The position numbers and the translations under genes are program-made. 32,368 nucleotides of DNA from an uncultured Clostridia bacterium (GTDB taxonomy: Bacteria > Bacillota > Clostridia > Oscillospirales > Ruminococcaceae). The notes beneath the pieces were generated by a model. It did not search any database and had not been told where the DNA came from. It was given only the letters and a program-made list of their open reading frames with translations. Shown here piece after piece: positions 14,990 to 23,114 of this stretch. The stretch lies in the NCBI GenBank assembly GCA_947175385.1, contig CAMWMN010000014.1, positions 1 through 32,368 on the forward strand, read 5' to 3'. Position 1 is the first letter of the stretch. Each line of letters begins with the position of its first letter.

Positions 14990-15118
14990 CAGACTGTCGA
15001 TAAACCCTCATCTACTTCGTCAACGGCTTAATCGGCAGCCTTTAAGGCTAGCCGACAAGCCTAGGTTGACCGCAAAGCGGTCATTCGTCCTCGTATCTGA
15101 GGGTTTCTCGACAGTCTG
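14990..15118. repeat. 129-nt long palindromic element with inner hairpins
   Basis: The outer arms, 14990-15010 and 15098-15118, are complementary at 20 of 21 positions (CAGACTGTCGA ... TCGACAGTCTG). They enclose one long imperfect hairpin (GTCAAC 15019 to GTTGAC 15070, with inner GGCTT/AAGCC and TCGGC/GCCGA pairs) and a second hairpin, GACCGC-aaa-GCGGTC (15068-15082). The shape resembles a three-way junction but the sequence is unrelated to copies A-G. It sits between convergent genes and could be a MITE-like relic or a structural RNA. Confidence 0.75.
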
Positions 15119-15160
15119 AAAAGTGACTTTTTCTACAAGCTGTTTACTTGTGATCGCGGA

Positions 15161-16336
15161 TTACTCCTTGATTTCAAAATTGTTGGTCGGAATGTTGGTT
15201 TGCGGTTCGCGGAAGTTTCCAACGACCTCAACCCCGCGTACATACCAATCCATACTGTTGATTTGACGCTCTGTCATTTGTACGCCCTGCATATACTTCA
15301 CAACGCCGGTGTTGTCCGTAAGCTCTCCCTTGAAGATGCTCTCGCCGCCGGTAGAGAGCCTGGGAATCAGCGCGTCACGGGTTTGCTGAGTGCCCGCCTT
15401 TGCCTCGGGAAGTGCCTCGGATACGTTGATCAATCCGTTGCCGATATTACCCGAATATACGGACGGTTGCCATGTATCCATTTTCATCTGCTTAAACTGT
15501 GACAGAAAGAAGCTGTCGCGCTTGGGGTAGTAATACATCAGCATTTTGGAGTATTTTTCCGAAGAGCCGCTGTAATCGTGGTTCGCGATAAATTTTACAC
15601 CCTTACTCTGGCAATATTTCTCGGTGTAGTCGGAATTGGTGTAGCCGATGATGACGTCGCAGCCCTTATCAAGAAGCTCGTCTATGGCCTTCTTGATTTC
15701 GTTGTCGCGGGTTGCCGCTGCCGCGTAAAGCGTTGGATTGCTGTATACAAGCTGTGTTCCCAAAGCAGCGGCATTCACTGCCTGAATCGCATACATAAGC
15801 CCGTTGTCGGCTACAAAGCCGATTTTTTGTGAGTTGGAGTTCTGTGCCGCGACCATTCCCGCAACATAAGCTCCCTGATATGTTTCCTCGGTGTAAACGG
15901 TTACGTTCGCGCCGTTGCTGGACGATCCGTAGCCAATGAAGTTGAGGTTCATATATTTTGACGAAACGGAAGATATTATGTTCGCGTAAATGTGGCTTGC
16001 GGCGACTATATCCGTGCAGCCGGCAGAGGCAAGCTGTTTTACCGCTGTTTCGAAATCGGAAATGGTCACACCCTCAATGTAACAGGTGTCTACGCTGCTG
16101 CGGTTGGAAGCCTTGATCCGCTGTTCGTTCATTTCGCCGGTTGTTGTGTTGTCCTCAACCTTTCCCGCGAATATGTAGCCAACTTTGTGATAAACGATCT
16201 CCTCGCCCGTGTCGCTGGTGTCGCTCGAATCCGATGAGCTTTCACTTTCGCCGTTACACCCCGCAAGTGAAATCACCATACACGCGGCAAGCAACAAAGC
16301 AGACAATTTTTTCCATTTAGGAAATTTTGAAGTCAT
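15161..16336 (-). CDS. BMP-family substrate-binding lipoprotein
   Basis: This 391-aa protein has a lipoprotein signal peptide (KKLSALLLAACMVISLAGC, Cys27) followed by a Ser/Asp-rich linker and a BMP/PnrA-like periplasmic-binding fold. Recognisable features are VGYIFAGKVEDN near the start, a GYGSSSNGANVTVYTEETYQGAYVAGMVAA segment, KIGFVADNG, and DVIIGYTNSDYTEKYCQSKGVKFIANHD. Family members bind nucleosides or purines for ABC importers. No permease or ATPase gene is adjacent, so it is an orphan binding protein here. The SD AGGAGG precedes the ATG. It is divergent from the foldase gene, with 262 bp between them. Confidence 0.88.
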   Translation of the reverse strand: MTSKFPKWKKLSALLLAACMVISLAGCNGESESSSDSSDTSDTGEEIVYHKVGYIFAGKVEDNTTTGEMNEQRIKASNRSSVDTCYIEGVTISDFETAVKQLASAGCTDIVAASHIYANIISSVSSKYMNLNFIGYGSSSNGANVTVYTEETYQGAYVAGMVAAQNSNSQKIGFVADNGLMYAIQAVNAAALGTQLVYSNPTLYAAAATRDNEIKKAIDELLDKGCDVIIGYTNSDYTEKYCQSKGVKFIANHDYSGSSEKYSKMLMYYYPKRDSFFLSQFKQMKMDTWQPSVYSGNIGNGLINVSEALPEAKAGTQQTRDALIPRLSTGGESIFKGELTDNTGVVKYMQGVQMTERQINSMDWYVRGVEVVGNFREPQTNIPTNNFEIKE

Positions 16337-16488
16337 AACTATATAACCTCCTGTTATTTTTATGCGTAAAATTACAACAAGTATTGAAAATCATTGTTTT
16401 GCAATACTACCTCATACTATTATAACACATTTTCCGAAAAAAATCATTACTTTTTTGAAATATTTCCGAAAAAGTTTGAAAATTTGTG

Positions 16489-16517
16489 TTTATTTTTTCG
16501 GAGAAGTATGTTATAAT
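16489..16517 (+). promoter_or_regulatory. Probable promoter of the foldase gene
   Basis: TATAAT (16512-16517) is perfect, but the -35 position (16489-16494, TTTATT) is weak. On the opposite strand a TATAAT box at 16424-16419 probably serves the lipoprotein gene. Confidence 0.5.
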
Positions 16518-16598
16518 AGAAGTGTAAGGTCAGGACAAAGATTCGCGTTAATTGGCGTTTCCGAAGTCCCGAGAAAGACAGAATGAAAGGAAACACAA

Positions 16599-17903
16599 AT
16601 GAAGCTAAAATTTGGGAAAATTTTTATGTCTGCGGCAGCTTTGCTGATTGCAGCGGGAATTTGCGGGTGCTCGGTAAAATTCGGAACCAATCCCAAGGCG
16701 GATTCGTCGGATTCAGTGGATTCGGTGGATTTGAACAAGATTGTCGCCCAAGCGACTACCGGCGACAATTTGGACGATTTGTCCGTTACTTACGGAGAGT
16801 TTGAACGAGAATATCTTTACTATCTCAAGTCCGGGAGGATTGAGGATGATACCGCAGCAAGTGTCGCGGATACCTGCAAGCAGCGGCGGGAAACCATTAT
16901 CAACAATATTATTATCGAGAAAGTGATTCTCAAAAAGGCACATGAAATGAATGTCGATACGATCACTGAGGACGAGCAGAAAGAGCTTGACGAACAGTTT
17001 GAGGAGAATTACAAGCAGCAGATAAAGTACATCGGCGAGAACGCGGCGGCTTACGGATATGAGTCGGATTCCTCCGAATCGCGCACTGAGGAAGAGATTG
17101 AGGAAATTGGCAAGGAATTGTTTTCCAAGATTCTTGAGGAATCCAATATGACGCTTGACATTCTGAAACAATGGAGTAAGAGCGCGCTTATCGGGCAAAA
17201 GCTGATGAAAGAGCTTGGAAAAGAGATTAGTCTTTCTGAGGCAGAGAAAGCTGTGAACGAGAGCATTGAGAGTGCCAAAGAGCTGTACAAGAGCGATGTG
17301 GCTTCTTTCGAGCGGAGCAATTACACAAAGATTTATATCCCCGAGGGTTCGCGAATGATCAAGCATATCCTGTTGGGATTCTCCGATGATGATATGAAGC
17401 AGATACAAGCCCTCCGTATGGACGGCAAGGACGGCGAGGCGGATACCTACCGTGCCCAGAAAGCCGCCGAGCTTGCGGACAAGGTTGCCGAAGTCGAAAA
17501 GAAGTTGGACAACGGCGAGGACTTTATGAAGCTGGTGAGTGAGTACAGCGCGGACGCTGACGGCACTGCTGCTAATCCCGACGGGTATCTGGCGGTTCCG
17601 GACGGAAAAGCCTATATGGCGGAGTTCCAGAAAACCGCGTTTGAAATCGAGGAGGTCGGCGGACGCAAAAACTGTGTTACCGACTATGGCGTGCATATTA
17701 TGGTTTACGCTTCCGAAGCGAAAGTCAACCCCGATGACTTATCCGCCATTACCGACAGCGTTCTGGAGCAGCTGCGTCAGAATCACTACTATCAGCGAGT
17801 TTATGAGTGGAAGGACGAATACAAGTTCCAGATCGGATACGACCTGTTGAGAATTGATAATCCGGAGGATTCGGATTCAAGCTCCGACAGCTCGTCAAAT
17901 TAA
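16599..17903 (+). CDS. PrsA/SurA-like peptidylprolyl isomerase lipoprotein
   Basis: This 434-aa secreted foldase has a lipoprotein signal (MSAAALLIAAGICGC, likely Cys24). A SurA-N-like helical chaperone region follows, with many charged residues (about 55-235), then a parvulin-type PPIase domain (about 255-375). The domain opens with MIKHILLGF and closes with VTDYGVHIMVY. A Ser/Asp-rich tail ends the protein. Such proteins sit on the outer face of the membrane and help exported proteins fold. The charged region has a Ser/Glu-rich insertion (SDSSESRTEEEIEEI). The ATG has GAAAGGAAA upstream. Confidence 0.9.
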   Translation: MKLKFGKIFMSAAALLIAAGICGCSVKFGTNPKADSSDSVDSVDLNKIVAQATTGDNLDDLSVTYGEFEREYLYYLKSGRIEDDTAASVADTCKQRRETIINNIIIEKVILKKAHEMNVDTITEDEQKELDEQFEENYKQQIKYIGENAAAYGYESDSSESRTEEEIEEIGKELFSKILEESNMTLDILKQWSKSALIGQKLMKELGKEISLSEAEKAVNESIESAKELYKSDVASFERSNYTKIYIPEGSRMIKHILLGFSDDDMKQIQALRMDGKDGEADTYRAQKAAELADKVAEVEKKLDNGEDFMKLVSEYSADADGTAANPDGYLAVPDGKAYMAEFQKTAFEIEEVGGRKNCVTDYGVHIMVYASEAKVNPDDLSAITDSVLEQLRQNHYYQRVYEWKDEYKFQIGYDLLRIDNPEDSDSSSDSSSN

Positions 17904-17941
17904 CGGCTGAAACCAGAGTTCCTTGAAAACCGAATACAGAC

Positions 17942-17970
17942 TTGACAACTTTACGAATCTGTGTTATAAT
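17942..17970 (+). promoter_or_regulatory. Consensus promoter of the 50-aa ORF
   Basis: TTGACA (17942-17947), a 17-bp spacer and TATAAT (17965-17970) match the sigma-A consensus exactly and lie 28 bp before the GTG start of the small ORF. Confidence 0.88.
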
Positions 17971-17997
17971 GTATAATTATAAGAGAAGGTGGATAAA

Positions 17998-18150
17998 GTG
18001 ACAAATCAAGAATTGTGTACACAATATGAGTTGCTAGTTGCATTGATTGAAACGGGAAATTCGGACAAGGCAGTCGCAATCTTAAAAGATGCTGTTAAAA
18101 GAATAAAGGTCACGGAAAAAGATCTGCCCAAATCTGATAATAGCAAATAA
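17998..18150 (+). CDS. Small 50-aa protein, unknown function
   Basis: The ORF starts at GTG 17998 with GAAGGTGG five bases upstream and ends at TAA 18148. The predicted protein begins MTNQELCTQYELLVALIETG and continues through an amphipathic helical stretch (DKAVAILKDAVKRIKVTEKD) to a charged tail. It has its own perfect promoter and a hairpin terminator downstream, so it forms a complete single-gene transcription unit. I do not recognise the family. A helical pair resembling a short TPR- or toxin/antitoxin-sized protein is possible, but nothing supports a specific role. Confidence 0.75.
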   Translation: MTNQELCTQYELLVALIETGNSDKAVAILKDAVKRIKVTEKDLPKSDNSK

Positions 18151-18173
18151 TTCGGTGAAACCGCATATTTAAT

Positions 18174-18214
18174 AAGGTGTTAAGTCTGTATGAGGGGCTT
18201 AACACCTTTTATTC
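18174..18214 (+). terminator. Terminator hairpin after the small ORF
   Basis: AAGGTGTTAAG (18174-18184) pairs with CTTAACACCTT (18198-18208), followed by TTATT. It ends just before the SD of the next gene, so it may also act as an attenuator for that gene. Confidence 0.7.
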
Positions 18215-18230
18215 TATATAAGGAGTTGCT

Positions 18231-19520
18231 ATGAACACACCTATTTGCAGATTTCTGGATAAGTACACAAGCGAAAACAAGCTGCGGCTGCATATGCCGG
18301 GACATAAGGGAGAATTTCCGCACGATATTACCGAAATATACGGAGCGGATAATCTTTATGAATCTGATATTACAAACGGTATAATCGGTACTTCAGAGAT
18401 GTTCGCGGCGCGGATTTTCGGAGCGGCAAAGACCTGCTACTCCTGCGAGGGCAGCACTCTTGCGATTCAGACAGCAATGGCGGTTCTGAAATCTCAAGGC
18501 TGTAAAACCATCGCTGCCTCCAGATATTCCCATCGGGCGCTGAGTTACGCGGCAACGCTGCTTCATATGAACATCAAATGGCTGTATCCCGAGGAGTACC
18601 TCTCCGCGGACGTGAAGTATGACGCCGAGGCGATTCGCGGCACAGATGCCTTGTTCATAACCAATGTGGATTACTATGGCGGAACATGGAAATTCGTAAA
18701 TCCGAAAATCCCGGTGATTATTGACAACGCGCATGGAGCGTATTTGCGGTTTGTGGATAAAAAGAAATTCGGCAAAGAGTATCTGCACCCGATGGAGTTG
18801 GGATTCCCGCTGATGAGCGCGGAGTCCGCGCACAAAACGCTGCCTGTTCTCACAGGCGGCGGGTATCTGCACTTCTCCAACGGCGCGGATTCCTCGCGCG
18901 CAAAAGAGTTTATGGGAATGTTCGGCACGGCAAGCCCGTCCTACTTGATTCTTGAGAGCCTTGATAAGTTCAACGGAATGATTGTCGGGAATCCGCAAAC
19001 CGTGAACAACGCTTGCGAGGCGGTGGCAAATCTCAAGAAAATACTGACGGAAATGGGAATCCCACTGAAGAAAAGCGACCCGCTGAGAGTGACAATTAAC
19101 ACGCGAGAGTGCGGAATGTCAGGATACGAATTTGCGGCGCAGCTTCGCGGAAACGGTGTGGAGTGCGAGATGGCGGATCAGAACTATGTGGTTCTGATGT
19201 TCTCGGCAATAAGTACATATGAGGATTGCGAACGCGCGGAGATGGCTATTTCGTTTATCGCAATGACGAAGCCGAAACCGCTCGTGCAATATCCTCACGT
19301 TAAGCCGAAAGCCGCTCTGCCGATGTGGGAGGCGGTCTGGAAGCCCTGCCGCGCGGTTCCTCTCGAACAGGCGAAGGGCGGGGTCTGCGGCGCAATGAAG
19401 TCCCCTTGCCCTCCCGGAGTGCCGATCGTGTTCCCCGGAGAGGTAATTGACGAGGACGCAATAACCGCGATGAAAATGCACGGTATGAAATCCGTTTCCG
19501 TGATTACAAACAAGGAGTGA
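18231..19520 (+). CDS. Orn/Lys/Arg decarboxylase-family PLP enzyme
   Basis: This 429-aa fold-type I PLP enzyme of the Orn/Lys/Arg decarboxylase major-domain group resembles Bacillus YaaO and SpeA-like proteins. It has HMPGHKG (21-27), the PLP-binding Asp165 (IIDNAHGAY) and Lys202 (SAHKTLP), followed by the glycine-rich segment TGGGYLHFS. The C-terminal domain keeps a conserved CPPGVPIVFPGE motif. These enzymes decarboxylate basic amino acids, giving cadaverine, agmatine or putrescine; substrate choice cannot be read here. At 429 residues it is shorter than YaaO or SpeA. A good SD AAGGAG precedes the ATG. The following 123-aa gene is nine bases away, so the two are probably cotranscribed. Confidence 0.88.
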   Translation: MNTPICRFLDKYTSENKLRLHMPGHKGEFPHDITEIYGADNLYESDITNGIIGTSEMFAARIFGAAKTCYSCEGSTLAIQTAMAVLKSQGCKTIAASRYSHRALSYAATLLHMNIKWLYPEEYLSADVKYDAEAIRGTDALFITNVDYYGGTWKFVNPKIPVIIDNAHGAYLRFVDKKKFGKEYLHPMELGFPLMSAESAHKTLPVLTGGGYLHFSNGADSSRAKEFMGMFGTASPSYLILESLDKFNGMIVGNPQTVNNACEAVANLKKILTEMGIPLKKSDPLRVTINTRECGMSGYEFAAQLRGNGVECEMADQNYVVLMFSAISTYEDCERAEMAISFIAMTKPKPLVQYPHVKPKAALPMWEAVWKPCRAVPLEQAKGGVCGAMKSPCPPGVPIVFPGEVIDEDAITAMKMHGMKSVSVITNKE

Positions 19521-19529
19521 TTCACGATT

Positions 19530-19901
19530 ATGGCTGTTGCAAAAAAGCACCGCCGCAAAATCGTCTGCGCCGGGAAAAATTACGTCTGGTACGTCCTCGC
19601 GGGCGACCGCGACTATTGGGAGCGCATTTCAAGCAACGATTGGGAAACGCCGTTTCTGCATATTGCTTCTGAGGATAAGGCACTGATTCTGACGATTCCG
19701 CTGAACGCGCCGACTCCGTATGCCGTAAGCAAGGGCAGAATCTTCCAAAGCAAGCCGACAAGCGGCTGCTGGGAGCGGTATCCTCTGCCGTTCGCGATTC
19801 CCGAAATCGTAACCCCGAAAACAGTCACGGAAATTATTGCGTGGGCGGTTGACGGAGAAAACGCGGTCAAGACCGAATACAGCGCGGAGTTTCGCGTTTG
19901 A
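19530..19901 (+). CDS. Hypothetical 123-aa protein
   Basis: The protein begins with a basic stretch (MAVAKKHRRKIVCAGKNYVWYVL), then an acidic and aromatic segment (DYWERISSNDWETPFLHIASEDKALILTIPL) and a proline-rich tail. No known domain is recognised. It has SD AAGGAG and lies just after the decarboxylase-like gene. Its 3' end overlaps the convergent PH-domain gene by 35 bp. Confidence 0.7.
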   Translation: MAVAKKHRRKIVCAGKNYVWYVLAGDRDYWERISSNDWETPFLHIASEDKALILTIPLNAPTPYAVSKGRIFQSKPTSGCWERYPLPFAIPEIVTPKTVTEIIAWAVDGENAVKTEYSAEFRV

Positions 19902-21078
19902 TGAGCTGCCGCGCGAGAAATTTCTTTCGTCCGACTGTGAAAACGCGTATATTGCACAACCCCGATTTGAGCTGAAATAGACTCTGCGAACGGGTTTCCA
20001 TACGGATATTTCCAAGCGGGAAAACGGAATTGTACAATCGCAAGCCCTTTCGCGAGGAAACGCAGACGCTCTCCCCCGCCGCGATCCCCGAACGTTTCAT
20101 ATATAACAGGCAAACTGCGGTGGCGTAAAGACTGACGATAATTCCGCTATAAAGCGCGGTTTTCAATAGCATTGCCGCGCGGAGTCTTGTGGAATAGACG
20201 ATCACCAATGACGCGGCGAACGCGGCACTCCAACCGAGCGGCGCTCCGCAGAATCCCATAAATGCACGCTTTGGCGGCGCGATTTTGGATTTCGGGAGTG
20301 TCATTCCGCAGAGCGTGTGGATTGCCTGTCCAAGGTTCTCACGCTTTACACACGGGAGAATCATTGTATTCCGCAAATACAGCGGTGCGCGTCCCGCGAT
20401 GATCGTGGTTATCGTATCTCGCGAAACGGCTAAGAAACCGTTGGAATTGAGTACAAGCGAGTGCTCATATAATGTGATTAGTCCGCTTTTAACCATGAGG
20501 ATATTCCCGCGCCGCGAGATTTCAAACCGCGACAGCCGCGCGGCTTTTCTGAGATACGCTATGATCCATGAGGCAAGTGCGAACACCGCCAGTGTTGCCG
20601 CGATTTTTGGTACGGCAATGTGGAGCAGCTCCAGTGCGCGGCGAACGTTCTCGGCGGCATCTGATATGGCGGCAATGATTCTGTCGCTGTAATCCCCACC
20701 GAACAGAGTACCGATTTTCCGCAGAATCGCGACAAACACAAAGATTCCGCCGAGGGCGCGGGTATCAATAAACGCTCCGAACAGAATCTCACCGAGTCGC
20801 GGTCTGATTAGAGAGCGGCGGATTTTCGGAACAAACGGCAAGTTCTCGTTTTTATGAAGATAGAATTTGATTTTTCCGTTGATGGTATGGATTTCCACCT
20901 CTTTGGCGCGGAAAATCCGCAGAAAAAGCGTGCGTTTCACCATAGTTTCGGTGATTGCGCTTACGGGAAGAACGGCGGCGCGTTTGATCAAAATCCCCTT
21001 TTCAAGTCGGATCTCATCGTTTGTAAATTCAAGGCGGACAAAGAAACGCCGTAAAATGTAATAAAGAAAAAAACTCAT
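19867..21078 (-). CDS. YdbT-like bacterial PH-domain membrane protein
   Basis: This 403-aa protein has bacterial PH-like (bPH2) repeats separated by membrane helices. The first repeat is at about 15-70 (LEFTNDEIRLEKGILIKRAAVLPVSAITETMVKR), a second is near 185-250 (KSGLITLYEHSLVLNSNGFLAV), and a third-like segment is near the C terminus (LPLGNIRMETRSQSLF-like). Hydrophobic segments lie near 100-120, 160-180, 285-300 and 310-330. YdbT/YdbS proteins are envelope proteins of uncertain role. The ATG at 21078 has GGAG nine to ten bases upstream. Only 25 bp separate it from the divergent glmU start. Confidence 0.75.
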   Translation of the reverse strand: MSFFLYYILRRFFVRLEFTNDEIRLEKGILIKRAAVLPVSAITETMVKRTLFLRIFRAKEVEIHTINGKIKFYLHKNENLPFVPKIRRSLIRPRLGEILFGAFIDTRALGGIFVFVAILRKIGTLFGGDYSDRIIAAISDAAENVRRALELLHIAVPKIAATLAVFALASWIIAYLRKAARLSRFEISRRGNILMVKSGLITLYEHSLVLNSNGFLAVSRDTITTIIAGRAPLYLRNTMILPCVKRENLGQAIHTLCGMTLPKSKIAPPKRAFMGFCGAPLGWSAAFAASLVIVYSTRLRAAMLLKTALYSGIIVSLYATAVCLLYMKRSGIAAGESVCVSSRKGLRLYNSVFPLGNIRMETRSQSLFQLKSGLCNIRVFTVGRKKFLARQLIKRETPRCIRS

Positions 21079-21103
21079 AAATATATCTCCGGAGGTAACT
21101 TAT

Positions 21104-22468
21104 ATGACAACAGGCTGCATAATTCTGGCGGGCGGCGCGGGAAAGCGTATGCTCTCCGAGCGTCCGAAAGTGCTGTGCGAGGTGCTGAAAAAGCCGATGT
21201 TGGGTTGGGTGTTGGACGCTGTGTCGGAGTTCAGATTCGACGAAATCGCCGTAATCACGGGATTCGGACGCGAGCAGACCGAACAATTCCTTGAAAAACG
21301 CGGCGAAATAGTCCATACGTATTTTCAGGGGCAGCAGCTCGGCACGGGTGACGCGGTAAAACAGGCTGCGGAGTTCATCGGCGCAATGGACTGCGTGTGC
21401 GTATTAAACGGCGACGCTCCGTTTATTGACGCAAAAACACTGAGGCGGTCGCTGGAGTTCCACAAGCAGTCCCGCGCGTCCGTGACGGTAATTACCGCCG
21501 ACATTGCAAATCCCGGCGGCTACGGAAGAATTATCCGCGATGGCGACAGGCTTTCCGCGATTCGCGAACACAAGGATTGTTCCCCCGAGGAGCTTGAAAT
21601 ATGCGAGGTGAACAGCGGCGCGTATTGGTTTGACTCCGAGCGGCTGTTGTACGCTTTGCCGCAGCTTTCGGTGAACAATGCCGCCGGAGAGTTTTACCTC
21701 ACCGACTGTGTGGAAATTATCGGAAACGCGTTCGCGTTTAAGAGCGATAATCCCGACATTGTGCTTGGTGCGAATACGCGTAAAGCCCTGCTGGAGCTTA
21801 ACGAATCCGCGCGGATCCGCGTGATTGAGCGGCTGATGGACGAGGGCGTGAGCTTTATCTCCACGGACGGGATCCTCATCTCGTCCGAGGTGAAAATTGG
21901 TTGCGATACCACGATTCTCCCGAACACGATAATTCTCGGAAATACGGTTATCGGAAGAAATTGCGAAATCGGCGCGAATTCCCACATTGAGAACTGCACT
22001 ATTGGCGATAACGTGATTCTCAACAACGTTCAGGCATACTCCTCAACAATCGAGGACAACGTGAAAATTGGTCCGTTCGCGCAGCTCCGCCCGGGAACGG
22101 TGATCCGTAAGGGCGTGAAAATCGGCGATTTCGTGGAGATAAAAAACAGCGACATCGGCGAAAATACCGCCGTTGCGCATCTTACATACATCGGCGACAG
22201 CGACGTCGGTCGCGGAGTGAACTTCGGATGCGGCTGTGTTACCGCGAATTACGACGGTATCAACAAGTACCGTACCGAAATCGGCGCGAACGCGTTCCTC
22301 GGCTGCAATACCAATCTTATTGCGCCCGTCAAGGTCGGCGAAAACGCGACTACCGCGGCAGGCTCGACAATCACCAAGGACGTTCCGCCAAATTCATTGG
22401 TGGTGGAGCGTTCTCAACCGAGGGTTATCGAGAACTGGCAGAAAAACTTTAAGCGAAAGAAAAAGTAA
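21104..22468 (+). CDS. glmU: Bifunctional GlmU (UDP-GlcNAc synthesis)
   Basis: This 454-aa enzyme makes UDP-N-acetylglucosamine for peptidoglycan. The N-terminal uridyltransferase domain begins with LAGGAGKRMLSERPKVL, a variant of LAAGxGTRMxSxxPKVL, and has GDAPFID. The C-terminal left-handed beta-helix carries the hexapeptide repeats and the acetyltransferase signature RPGTVIRKGVKIGDFVEIKNS, AHLTYIGDSDVGRGVNFG, ANYDG and the CoA-binding end (AAGSTITKDVPPNSL). ATG 21104 has GGAGG eight bases upstream. It is a single gene here, followed at once by repeat copy F and pncA. Confidence 0.97.
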   Translation: MTTGCIILAGGAGKRMLSERPKVLCEVLKKPMLGWVLDAVSEFRFDEIAVITGFGREQTEQFLEKRGEIVHTYFQGQQLGTGDAVKQAAEFIGAMDCVCVLNGDAPFIDAKTLRRSLEFHKQSRASVTVITADIANPGGYGRIIRDGDRLSAIREHKDCSPEELEICEVNSGAYWFDSERLLYALPQLSVNNAAGEFYLTDCVEIIGNAFAFKSDNPDIVLGANTRKALLELNESARIRVIERLMDEGVSFISTDGILISSEVKIGCDTTILPNTIILGNTVIGRNCEIGANSHIENCTIGDNVILNNVQAYSSTIEDNVKIGPFAQLRPGTVIRKGVKIGDFVEIKNSDIGENTAVAHLTYIGDSDVGRGVNFGCGCVTANYDGINKYRTEIGANAFLGCNTNLIAPVKVGENATTAAGSTITKDVPPNSLVVERSQPRVIENWQKNFKRKKK

Positions 22469-22486
22469 CACTTTATGAAAGGAGAT

Positions 22487-22595
22487 GCAAATTGAGAAAG
22501 ACAGCGAAATTGCCGCAGCGCAGCGGAGGCAATTTCGCTCGGCTAACGCGAACGGAGCGAAGCGGAGAGTGATTCTCGATTTGCCATTTTAGATA
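22487..22595 (+). repeat. Three-way-junction repeat, copy F (upstream of pncA)
   Basis: The outer stem GCAAATTGAGAA pairs with TTCTCGATTTGC through a G-T wobble. Arm 1 is GCGAAATTGCC / GGCAATTTCGC, and a second short GC-rich arm contains CGGAGCGAAGCG. The tail CATTTTAGATA runs straight into ATG 22596 and has lost the AGGAG. The nearest SD (AAAGGAG, 22478-22484) lies just before the element instead. Confidence 0.8.
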
Positions 22596-23114
22596 ATGAA
22601 AGCATTAATCATAGTTGATTACCAAAACGATTTTGTCAACGGAGCATTGGGATTTTCGGGCGCGGAACTGCTTGAGCCGATTATCCTTGAGAAGATTTCC
22701 GAGTGCCGCAAGAATGGCGGACAGGTGATTTTCACGCTGGATACTCACGGCGAGGATTATCTCTCCACCGCCGAGGGCAGAAAACTCCCGGTAAAGCACT
22801 GCGTTGACGGCACGGACGGTCACGCGCTGTACGGAAAAATTGCCAAGTGCGTTACTCCGAATGATATTGTGATTAAAAAGCCGTCATTCGGGTCGTTGGA
22901 GTTGGCGGAGATTCTCAAACGCGGGAATTACGACGAAGTGGAATTATGCGGACTGGTTACGGACATCTGCGTGGTTTCCAATGCGGTAATCGCCAAAGCC
23001 GCCCTGCCCGAAAGCCGAATCGTTGTTGACAGTACGGCTTGTGCGTCATTCGACAGCGAAAAGCACAAGGCAGCACTTGAAGTAATGAAAAGCGTACAGG
23101 TTGATGTGGTATGA
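22596..23114 (+). CDS. pncA: Nicotinamidase/isochorismatase-family hydrolase
   Basis: This 172-aa protein of the isochorismatase fold is a likely nicotinamidase, converting nicotinamide to nicotinate in NAD salvage. Catalytic residues are visible as Asp8 (VDYQNDF), Lys95 (KKPSFGS) and Cys125 (LVTDICVVS). The metal and substrate region is TLDTHGEDYLSTAEGRKLPVKHC (Asp49, His51, His68). Its role is supported by pncB three genes on. The start has no adjacent SD because a repeat element lies between AAAGGAG and the ATG. The stop overlaps the next ATG by 4 bp. Confidence 0.92.
   Translation: MKALIIVDYQNDFVNGALGFSGAELLEPIILEKISECRKNGGQVIFTLDTHGEDYLSTAEGRKLPVKHCVDGTDGHALYGKIAKCVTPNDIVIKKPSFGSLELAEILKRGNYDEVELCGLVTDICVVSNAVIAKAALPESRIVVDSTACASFDSEKHKAALEVMKSVQVDVV

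Noticed and set aside
16713-17696. 327-aa minus-strand ORF
   Set aside because: It lies wholly inside the foldase gene on the opposite strand and has no family features or start signals.
22485-22592. Short ORF starting at ATG 22485 inside repeat copy F
   Set aside because: The SD touches the ATG with no spacing and the frame simply runs through the folded element; no conservation is apparent in the other copies.
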